Source: Clostridiales bacterium
GTDB taxonomy: Bacteria > Bacillota > Sulfobacillia > UBA995 > UBA9673
Direction of reading: 5' to 3'
Length of the DNA: 6,403 bases
Assembly (NCBI GenBank): GCA_003541445.1
Contig: DPMO01000156.1
Span: forward strand, 1-6,403
In this document: positions 1 to 4,956 of the stretch, piece by piece
Layout: each line of letters begins with the position of its first letter
Numbering within the stretch: position 1 is the stretch's first letter
Notes under the pieces: generated by a model
Told to the model about the DNA's origin: nothing
The model's database searches: none
What the model saw: only the letters and a program-made list of their open reading frames with translations
Program-made: the position numbers and the translations under genes

Positions 1-905
1 GCGCGGGCGGCCATGACCCCGACGACGTTCGGGTCGGCCGGGACCCGAGGCCGCCCGTAGGAGAGAGCGAAGATCGTGTCCCCGTCCCACATGGTGTGCA
101 CCGGGCTCACCGCGCGCGCCAGGCCGTCGTGCGCCATCTGGGCCACCTTCCTCGCCTGGCTCTTCGTCAGGGCGGCGTTCGTCGCCACCACCCCGATGGT
201 CGTGTTCGTCCCCAGAGGGGCTGTTCCGCCACCTGCGCCCCGCGTGAGAGCGCCGGCGGTGTCGAGCCAGCCGCCGTTGGCCGGGTCGCGCGCCCCGGCG
301 AGGATGCGCCCGTCGTCCGGGTCCCGGATGTCGCCGAACGGGTTCGCCGCGACGATGGCCCCGACGACGACCTCGCCGCTTGAGCCGACCAGGCTCGCGG
401 ACCCCACGCCCGTCTTGGTCGCCTGCCTCTGGCCCAGGAGCTTTCCGGCCGAGGCTCCCGTGCCTGCTCCCACGTTGCCCTGGGCGAGCCTCCCCGGTCC
501 GGCGACGGCCGCCTCACAGGCCTCGTAGCCCATGGCCGCGTCGGGCCGTCGGTCGGCCCGGCCCAGGGCCAGGTCGAACAGGACGGCGGCCGGGACGATG
601 GGCACAGAGGCCACTCCCGTCTGGAAGCCGTGCCCCCGTTCTTCGAGCCACCTCATGACACCCGCGGCGGCGTCGAGGCCGAAGGCGCTCCCGCCGGTCA
701 GAAGCACGGCGTGGACGACGTCGACAAGGTTGACCGGGTCGAGAAGGTCGGTCTCCCGCGTTCCGGGCGCCGAACCCCGGACATCGACCCCGGCCACGGC
801 CCCGTCCGGGCAGAGCACCACCGTGCACCCGGTCAACGCCTCGATGTCCTGCGCGTGGCCCACCATGAGCCCTGGGACGTCCAGGATGTTCCCCAGTGCC
901 GTCAT
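1..905 (-). CDS. P1-family (S58, DmpA/NylC-like) peptidase, 3' end cut by window
   Basis: An N-terminal-nucleophile hydrolase of the peptidase S58 family (Pfam Peptidase_S58), which contains L-aminopeptidase/D-Ala-esterase DmpA, beta-aminopeptidases and the nylon-oligomer hydrolase NylC. The reading frame runs from ATG at 905 to the window edge: 301 residues are visible, and perhaps 10-40 C-terminal residues are missing, since family members are usually 310-370 aa. Visible family blocks are the start MTALGNILDVPGLMVGHAQD, LLTGGSAFGLDAA at about 68-80, GYEACEAAVAG near 126, GNVGAGTGASAGK at 143-155, LGTNTTIGVVATNA at 231-244 and HTMWDGDTIFALS at 270-282. By analogy with NylC, self-cleavage should occur between Asn234 and Thr235, making Thr235 the nucleophile of the beta chain. 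No signal peptide is visible, so it is probably cytoplasmic. The ribosome site is poor (GGGAAGGG one base from ATG, GAGGAG further up). The start was chosen because family homology begins at residue 1. Substrate unknown: a small peptide or amide. Confidence 0.93.
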   Translation of the reverse strand, partial: MTALGNILDVPGLMVGHAQDIEALTGCTVVLCPDGAVAGVDVRGSAPGTRETDLLDPVNLVDVVHAVLLTGGSAFGLDAAAGVMRWLEERGHGFQTGVASVPIVPAAVLFDLALGRADRRPDAAMGYEACEAAVAGPGRLAQGNVGAGTGASAGKLLGQRQATKTGVGSASLVGSSGEVVVGAIVAANPFGDIRDPDDGRILAGARDPANGGWLDTAGALTRGAGGGTAPLGTNTTIGVVATNAALTKSQARKVAQMAHDGLARAVSPVHTMWDGDTIFALSYGRPRVPADPNVVGVMAAR

Positions 906-969
906 GCCCTTCCCGCGACTCCTCTCCCGAGTCCGGCCCAAGTCCGCACGAACCGTGCGTCATGAGCGG

Positions 970-999
970 TTGACACCGCGAGGCGACGTTCTTTAAGAT
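970..999 (+). promoter_or_regulatory. Predicted sigma70 promoter of tRNA-Pro
   Basis: A perfect -35 hexamer TTGACA (970-975) is followed after 18 bp by TAAGAT (994-999), a 4-of-6 match to TATAAT. The predicted transcription start is near 1006, which gives a leader of about 25 bases before the tRNA at 1031. That is typical for a single tRNA transcription unit. The -35 lies inside the leader of the divergent peptidase gene. Confidence 0.6.
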
Positions 1000-1022
1000 A
1001 AAGACGCGCTTCGCCTTTTCAA
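995..1022 (-). promoter_or_regulatory. Predicted sigma70-type promoter of the P1 peptidase gene
   Basis: Reading the minus strand, TTGAAA (1022-1017) and TATCTT (1000-995) are separated by 16 bp. The -35 is close to consensus and the -10 matches 4 of 6 positions. Transcription would start near 988 and leave a leader of about 80 bases before the ATG at 905. The leader contains a small hairpin, GCACGGTTCGTGC, at 946-958. The -10 lies on the same bases as the opposing tRNA promoter's -10. This is a motif prediction only. Confidence 0.45.
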
Positions 1023-1030
1023 GACCTGGT

Positions 1031-1108
1031 CGGGGTGTGGCTCAGCTTGGTTAGAGCGCCTGGTTCGGGACCAGGAGGTCGGCGGTTCAAATCCGCCCAC
1101 TCCGACCA
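1031..1108 (+). tRNA. tRNA-Pro, anticodon CGG, CCA encoded
   Basis: A complete cloverleaf can be folded. The acceptor stem CGGGGTG pairs with CACTCCG (one G-T pair), and the D stem is GCTC/GAGC. The anticodon stem CCTGG/CCAGG holds the loop TTCGGGA, with anticodon CGG at 1066-1068. The variable region is AGGTC, and the T arm is GGCGG-TTCAAAT-CCGCC. The discriminator is A, followed by an encoded CCA at 1106-1108. Anticodon CGG reads the proline codon CCG, which is common in GC-rich genomes. The gene stands alone, divergent from the P1 peptidase and convergent with the metalloprotease-like gene. No partial copy of its 3' end is seen nearby, so there is no sign that it served as an integration site. 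Confidence 0.97.
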
Positions 1109-1155
1109 TTTCTTATTCGTGTACGAACCCTTTCGCGTGAGGCCGCCGAGATGAC

Positions 1156-1177
1156 ACCCGTTCAGCGGGTTATCTTT
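1156..1177 (+). terminator. Possible short terminator of the tRNA-Pro transcript
   Basis: ACCCG (1156-1160) and CGGGT (1166-1170) form a 5-bp stem with loop TTCAG, followed by the moderately T-rich TATCTTT. It overlaps the stop codon of the convergent minus-strand gene. A weaker hairpin, TTCGTGTACGAA, lies at 1116-1127. The stem is short and the T tract is interrupted, so this is tentative. Confidence 0.3.
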
Positions 1178-2706
1178 ATGTACAGGGTCTCGCCGAGATT
1201 CTTCACGTAGCCGCTCCGCGCCCGGGCGTGGACCCCGGGCAGACGCACCTCCAGGCCGTCCTCGAACTGGGCTCCCAGGCCCAATGAGAACGGGTGCCCG
1301 TCTCCCTCGAGATTGAGGGCCCCCTTCACCGGAACGCTCACATGGAAGAGACGGTGCTTCAGGTCCTCGACCACCGGCAGGTCCTTGAACCTGAGGTCGG
1401 TCCCGAAGCCCTTGAAGCGGAGACCCCGCTTGTGGATGCGGACGTTCTGGGACACGGTGTCGACGGCGGAAGGGTCCCAGACCATCGTGAAGCGTCCCGA
1501 GTCCCACCATGTCTCCTCGGGGATGAGGTCGCTGACGTCGAAGGTGAACCTGGTCCCCTCGGCTCCGAGGAGGCGGGCGAGAAGTCCGTCCCTCCGGCGG
1601 CGCTCGTCGAGGCTGAAAGCCCACTCCGTCTCGAGACGGCTCTCGTAGTCGTACTTCTCCTTCAGCCGGTCCAGCTCTCTCTCGTCCCCGGGGTCGCCGA
1701 GGAACCTCACCCCGCGCTCCACGACCGAGTCCAGTGTGGCCCCGCGGGCGACCTCCGACTTCCACTTCGGTTCGATATGGTCGGCGAAGAGACCGAGGGC
1801 CATCCCGGTCTCGAAAAAACGCCACCAGGCCGCCCCGGCCGCCTTCACGTTGATCTCCCGGAGCCGGGCGAGCCGATTTCCGACAAGCTCCGGGGCGAGC
1901 GAGTACGTGTCCCGCCCCGACAGCGTCCGGAAGGCCCGGCTCGGCTCGTACTCGGGCGACCCGGCGCCTATGAGGGCCTTGACTTCGACGTAGCGGGCCA
2001 GACCCTCCCTGGCTTCGAGCTGCTGTTCGTAATCGATGACCTCGTCCTCCAGCGGCCCGCGGCGCTCACGGCGGACGAGGCAGAACTCATAGGCCGTCCG
2101 CTCAGGCTCCACCCCGCCGCCGGGTGCCGGACCGGTACCCGGGGCCTCGGTCAGGAAATCGCGGAGCGTGTCTGTGAGGAAGTCGTGGAGGATGAGACCC
2201 TCCAGGGTCCCCAGGGCGTTGTTGGTCGGGTCCAGTTCGGGGTAGCGGCTGAGCACCCGGAGGTCGGCGGCCTCGAGCCCGAGGGACGCCGCGAAAACGT
2301 GGAACAGGTCGTGGACCAGACCCACGGTGAGCGCTTCCGGGGGAGCAACAGTGGAGAAGAAGGACAGCGGCAGAGCCGCGGTCCGGAGACCGCCCGCCTC
2401 CACCTCTCTCACGGCGGGAAGGTAGGGCAGCGGCCCCCGGTGGTAATGGAACTCCGCTTCCTCAAGACCCGGTATGGGGATGCGGACCCTCTCGAACTCG
2501 TCCGGGGGGTCCGGGTGCTGGAGGAGGAACGCCTCCGAACCGTCATGGTAGAAGATGACCGGGACCCGGGTCACGTCGAACCCCGGCCAAAGATAGTCCC
2601 CACCCAGACGGTCGGCCAGGACCCGGACAAGGTGTCTCGCCTCGGCCAGGCACAGGAAGGCCCGGATGTGGGCGGGCCTGAGCTCGACGGCTCGGTCGCG
2701 GCGCAC
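1162..2706 (-). CDS. Zinc-metalloprotease-like protein with HDxxH motif
   Basis: A protein of about 514 residues with no recognised name. The N-terminal part contains DYLWPGFDVTRVPVIFYHDG (about 37-56) and LLQHPDPP. Residues 128-138 read VGLVHDLFHVF, followed by YPELDPTNNALGTLEG (about 155-170) and YEQQLEAREGLARYVE (about 226-241). This order resembles gluzincin-type metalloproteases, in which HExxH supplies two zinc ligands and a downstream EGxAxYxE region supplies the third. Here the catalytic Glu is Asp (HDLFH, His132 and His136), so activity may be altered or lost. The last 130 residues look beta-rich (FTFDVSDLIPEETWW, then GLEVRLPGVHARARSGYV). No clear signal peptide or membrane segment is seen. 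An ATG at 2724 would add six residues, but that start has no ribosome site. The GTG at 2706 has GGAGG seven bases upstream and is preferred. The coding region is firm; the function is inference. Confidence 0.85.
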   Translation of the reverse strand: MRRDRAVELRPAHIRAFLCLAEARHLVRVLADRLGGDYLWPGFDVTRVPVIFYHDGSEAFLLQHPDPPDEFERVRIPIPGLEEAEFHYHRGPLPYLPAVREVEAGGLRTAALPLSFFSTVAPPEALTVGLVHDLFHVFAASLGLEAADLRVLSRYPELDPTNNALGTLEGLILHDFLTDTLRDFLTEAPGTGPAPGGGVEPERTAYEFCLVRRERRGPLEDEVIDYEQQLEAREGLARYVEVKALIGAGSPEYEPSRAFRTLSGRDTYSLAPELVGNRLARLREINVKAAGAAWWRFFETGMALGLFADHIEPKWKSEVARGATLDSVVERGVRFLGDPGDERELDRLKEKYDYESRLETEWAFSLDERRRRDGLLARLLGAEGTRFTFDVSDLIPEETWWDSGRFTMVWDPSAVDTVSQNVRIHKRGLRFKGFGTDLRFKDLPVVEDLKHRLFHVSVPVKGALNLEGDGHPFSLGLGAQFEDGLEVRLPGVHARARSGYVKNLGETLYIKITR

Positions 2707-2712
2707 ACCGGA

Positions 2713-2721
2713 CCCTCCCTT
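2713..2721 (-). promoter_or_regulatory. Ribosome binding site that selects the GTG start at 2706
   Basis: The minus strand reads AAGGGAGGG, with GGAGG at 2718-2714, seven bases before GTG at 2706-2704. The site lies inside the reading frame opened by the upstream ATG at 2724. That ATG is itself preceded only by GGCGGTTCGTGAG. The placement argues for the internal GTG as the true start. Confidence 0.65.
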
Positions 2722-2731
2722 CATCTCACGA

Positions 2732-2747
2732 ACCGCCGGCCGGCGGT
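2732..2747. repeat. 16-bp perfect palindrome upstream of the HDxxH gene
   Basis: ACCGCCGGCCGGCGGT is perfectly self-complementary. It lies 11 bases before the ribosome site of the minus-strand gene and inside its predicted leader. It could be an operator or could fold as ACCGCC-GGCC-GGCGGT in the RNA. High GC makes chance palindromes more likely, so only the symmetry itself is certain. Confidence 0.4.
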
Positions 2748-2803
2748 CCCGCGCGGCTCTCTCCCGCGGCCTTTCTCACGGCGGGCTCCCGGCGGCGCCG
2801 ACT

Positions 2804-2812
2804 ATTATAGCA
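2804..2812 (-). promoter_or_regulatory. Predicted extended -10 promoter of the HDxxH gene
   Basis: The minus strand reads TGCTATAAT at 2812-2804, a perfect TATAAT with the TGn extension. No good -35 is present (GTGTCT at 17-bp spacing), as is common for extended -10 promoters. Transcription would begin near 2797, leaving a leader of about 90 bases. This is the most AT-rich spot of the divergent intergenic region 2707-2969. No equally good promoter is visible on the plus strand for the hydrolase gene. Confidence 0.5.
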
Positions 2813-2856
2813 CCCGCGGGAGTGACAGACACCGGGACGAAGGCCCGCGCGGGTGC
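2810..2856. repeat. 9-bp inverted repeat in the divergent control region
   Basis: GCACCCGCG (2810-2818) and CGCGGGTGC (2848-2856) are exact reverse complements, centred 38 bp apart. The left arm overlaps the extension of the predicted -10 element. The arms could be paired regulator sites controlling either divergent gene, or a chance match in GC-rich DNA. Confidence 0.3.
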
Positions 2857-2955
2857 CGCGTGCCGCCGCCACACAGACGGCCGGCCGTGAAGGGAAAAGG
2901 GAAGCGGAGCCTGAGATGAGAACTCCCCACGCCGGAAGCCGTTCACGTTCTTCCC

Positions 2956-2962
2956 GGAGGTG
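2956..2962 (+). promoter_or_regulatory. Ribosome binding site that selects the GTG start at 2970
   Basis: GGAGGTG is a seven-base match to the 16S anti-Shine-Dalgarno. Nine bases separate its GGAGG core from GTG at 2970. The frame is open further upstream (ATG at 2853 and 2916), but the added residues are Arg/Ser-rich and unlike the family. Confidence 0.65.
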
Positions 2963-2969
2963 TCCACGC

Positions 2970-3896
2970 GTGGGTTCCCGAGCTCTCGTCCGCGTGTGCT
3001 GGCACGGCGGGCCGTCCTTCAGCCTCGACCTGGCCGGCACGGTCGTCCTCGTCGACCCCGCCTTCTCGAAGCCCGGCGACTATCCCCCCTGGTTCGATGA
3101 CAAGTGCGTCAACCCGCACGCCCCGACGGTCGAGGAATTCCTCACCGTCCACCGGCCGGACTACGTGTTCATCACCCACGGACACTTCGACCATTTCGAC
3201 CTCCGGACGGTCGAGAGGCTCGCCGCGGCTCTCCGGGCCCCCATCGTCGGCAGCGAGGCCGTCGTGCGCACCTGCCGCGAGGTCCTCGGCCTGGACGAGG
3301 AACGGCTCCTCGCCTGTCCCGAGCCGCGAGACTCCCTGGACCGGGCCTTCGAGGCCCCCGCGGCCCCCGCGGCGGAGGCCTCCCGCCTGTGGGAGGACCT
3401 GGCACCCGGCGTGAGGTTCCGCCCGGTGCCCGGCGCCCACTGGTTCACCGGCCCGGAGGGGGACAGGGTGGCGGCCAAGCTCGCCGGGCGGCCCGAGCGC
3501 TACGGGGTGATGCCCTGCGGCGGCCCCATGCTGGGGTTCGTCTTCGCCGTCGACACCCCCCGCGGCGGCCGGGAGCTCACGGTGTACGTCAGCGGCGACA
3601 CGGAGTTCGGGAGCTTCCCGGAGGGGCCCTTCGACGCCGCGGTCGTCTCGTGCGGAGGCATGCTCATGAACCCGTCCACCCGCCGGGTGGAAGGTCCCTT
3701 CCTGGACGAGGCGCACCTCGCCCGGGCCGCGTCGGAGACCTTGAAGGCCGGGGTGCTCGTCCCCGTCCACTACGACCACCCGGTCTTCTTGACGCCCTTC
3801 GACATCGAGAAGCTGCGGGCCGAGCTCCGGACCTACCCTCGGGCGCCGAGGCTACTCGTACCCACCTACGGCAACTGGGAGACGCTCCTTGCGTAG
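2970..3896 (+). CDS. UlaG-like metallo-beta-lactamase-fold hydrolase
   Basis: A 308-residue metal-dependent hydrolase of the MBL superfamily, most like the UlaG (L-ascorbate-6-phosphate lactonase) group. The first strands read VRVCWHGGPSFSLDL and VVLVDPAFS. The metal-binding motif is HGHFDH at 70-75, preceded by YVFIT. Further likely ligands are His157 (GAHWF), Asp210 (VSGDTEF) and His267 or His270 (VPVHYDHP). Residues about 120-150 form an Ala/Pro-rich insert (EAPAAPAAEAS) between core strands. No signal peptide is seen, so it is probably cytoplasmic. The start is GTG at 2970, backed by GGAGGTG. An alternative ATG at 2916 has a weaker GGAG and would add 18 basic residues. The gene stands alone: it is divergent from the HDxxH gene and convergent with DUF2804. 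MBL class is firm, but the substrate cannot be read from sequence, and no ascorbate-pathway genes are nearby. Confidence 0.92.
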   Translation: MGSRALVRVCWHGGPSFSLDLAGTVVLVDPAFSKPGDYPPWFDDKCVNPHAPTVEEFLTVHRPDYVFITHGHFDHFDLRTVERLAAALRAPIVGSEAVVRTCREVLGLDEERLLACPEPRDSLDRAFEAPAAPAAEASRLWEDLAPGVRFRPVPGAHWFTGPEGDRVAAKLAGRPERYGVMPCGGPMLGFVFAVDTPRGGRELTVYVSGDTEFGSFPEGPFDAAVVSCGGMLMNPSTRRVEGPFLDEAHLARAASETLKAGVLVPVHYDHPVFLTPFDIEKLRAELRTYPRAPRLLVPTYGNWETLLA

Positions 3897-3910
3897 TGAG
3901 GCCGGCTCAC
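3896..3910. terminator. Hairpin across two convergent stop codons
   Basis: GTGAG (3896-3900) and CTCAC (3906-3910) form a perfect 5-bp stem with loop GCCGG. It touches the TAG at 3894-3896 and the complementary-strand TGA at 3909-3907. No T tract follows on either strand, so it is at best a weak bidirectional terminator. It is the only candidate in the 10-base gap. Confidence 0.25.
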
Positions 3911-4932
3911 CAGCGGGCGCGGTGTTCTTCGGCCCAGCCGACGACCCCCTCGACCCTCAGGCGCCGCCCGTCATGGCCGGCGACGGTCCCTGAGAAGCGG
4001 CCAATCATCTGGTGGACCTCCGACTTCAGAAGGAGGAGATCGGTCTTCGCCACCCGCTCGAAGAACGGGATGAACTCGAGTTCGACCCTGTCACTCTCTG
4101 AGGTGCGGAGGCGCCACGGCCTCATGAAGTCGGCCGGGTCGTAGGAGAAGACTACCTCCTCGCTCAGCTTGGCGACGCGGCCGTCGACCCAAAGGGCGTT
4201 CTCCGTCATCCCGGTGCCGTCGGTCCAACCCGCTCCCAGGTTAACGCCGACCCTGGTCCCGTCTTCGGCCGCACCCGAGAAGCTCGCCCAGTTCCAGCAA
4301 CTGGAGTAAGGCCAGACCCCCCGGCCGAAGTCGAGGCAGGCGAAGGTCTTCCCCCGCTCAAAGACGATGGTCTCGCCGCCGAGCCGGACTACGCCGGAGG
4401 CCGGCAGGCAGTTCTGCTTCGAGGTGAACTGGAACCTGGTCTCGCTCCACGGAACGACCACGTTCAAGGTCTCATGGCCGCGGGGATGCTCCACGCTGAG
4501 GTCGGCCTCGAGTGGGACCCCGCCGAAATCCTGACTCGCAACCTCGAGACGGGTCACGGGGCCCGGTTCCCGACGGAAGGAGACTTGGAGCCCGGACCGG
4601 TCGAAGGCGATGTCACCCTCCACCGTGTCCGGAAGGTCGCAGCCCCAGCCGAAGGGCACGGCCACGGTCTTCTCGGTGAAGGCTTTGCTGTCGAAGTGCA
4701 GGTAGTAGACGAAGGCCAGGCCAAGGTAGTCGATGTCCGACACCGTCGCCGAGAACAGGTGGGTGTCGCTCGTCACACACCAGTAGTTCCACTTCTTCTT
4801 ACGCATCGGGTAGCCAGCGAGGCTGCAGGTGTGGAGGGGACGCCGCGACCACCCGACCGCCGATGGATTGAGACGCCCTCGGTCGTCGCAGAGACGAACC
4901 GGTTGCGTCAGCTCCCGCTCCCTGTAAGCCAC
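3907..4932 (-). CDS. DUF2804 domain-containing protein
   Basis: A full-length member (341 aa) of the uncharacterised DUF2804 family, whose proteins are usually about 330-350 aa. Family landmarks in order are RERELTQPVRLCDDRGRLNP at the N-terminus, AVGWSRRPLHTC, then RKKKWNYWCVTSD, then YLGLAFVYYLHF. Further on come KTVAVPFGWGCDLP, FGRGVWPYSSCWNWASFSG, NLGAGWTDGTGMTENALWVDG and the C-terminal VGWAEEHRARW. It is rich in Trp, Tyr and predicted beta strands, with no signal peptide or long hydrophobic segment. No biochemical role is established for the family, and none is claimed here. It starts 24 bases after the acyl-CoA dehydrogenase stop, so the two are probably cotranscribed and translationally linked. 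GTG at 4932 is preferred because GGAGGTG lies upstream. GTG at 4944 would add four residues, but its ribosome site would touch the start codon. Confidence 0.92.
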   Translation of the reverse strand: MAYRERELTQPVRLCDDRGRLNPSAVGWSRRPLHTCSLAGYPMRKKKWNYWCVTSDTHLFSATVSDIDYLGLAFVYYLHFDSKAFTEKTVAVPFGWGCDLPDTVEGDIAFDRSGLQVSFRREPGPVTRLEVASQDFGGVPLEADLSVEHPRGHETLNVVVPWSETRFQFTSKQNCLPASGVVRLGGETIVFERGKTFACLDFGRGVWPYSSCWNWASFSGAAEDGTRVGVNLGAGWTDGTGMTENALWVDGRVAKLSEEVVFSYDPADFMRPWRLRTSESDRVELEFIPFFERVAKTDLLLLKSEVHQMIGRFSGTVAGHDGRRLRVEGVVGWAEEHRARW

Positions 4933-4941
4933 CTCAACCGA

Positions 4942-4948
4942 CACCTCC
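4942..4948 (-). promoter_or_regulatory. Ribosome binding site in the ACAD-DUF2804 gap
   Basis: The minus strand reads GGAGGTG at 4948-4942. Its GGAGG core is 11 bases from GTG at 4932, somewhat long. The alternative GTG at 4944 lies inside the site itself, so the downstream GTG is the better start. Confidence 0.5.
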
Positions 4949-4956
4949 CGCGGCCC

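Noticed and set aside
514..963. A 149-codon minus-strand frame starting at ATG 963
   Set aside because: It is out of frame with the P1 peptidase that covers the same strand. The translation is Arg/Gly-rich and non-family.
1031..1180. tRNA-Pro as an attachment site for a mobile element
   Set aside because: No integrase gene and no repeat of the tRNA 3' end are visible within the window. The neighbours are ordinary metabolic genes.
1019..1825. A 268-codon minus-strand frame running through the tRNA
   Set aside because: Its C-terminus (WADLNRRPPGPEPGALTK) is the antisense translation of tRNA-Pro, a familiar spurious protein, and the rest lies in the wrong frame of the HDxxH gene.
1294..2919. 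A 541-codon plus-strand open frame opposite the HDxxH gene
   Set aside because: It is the antisense shadow of a GC-rich gene, where stop codons are rare. It is Pro/Arg/Glu-rich, has no recognisable motif, and the minus-strand frame has conserved-looking motifs and a ribosome site.
2853..2969. An N-terminal extension of the MBL hydrolase starting at ATG 2853
   Set aside because: The extra 39 residues are Arg/Ser/Ala-rich and unlike MBL N-termini, and GGAGGTG points to the GTG at 2970.
3104..4144. A 346-codon plus-strand frame overlapping the MBL hydrolase
   Set aside because: It is a shifted frame of the hydrolase gene. It is Arg/Pro-rich, lacks the HxHxDH motif and runs into the opposite-strand DUF2804 gene.
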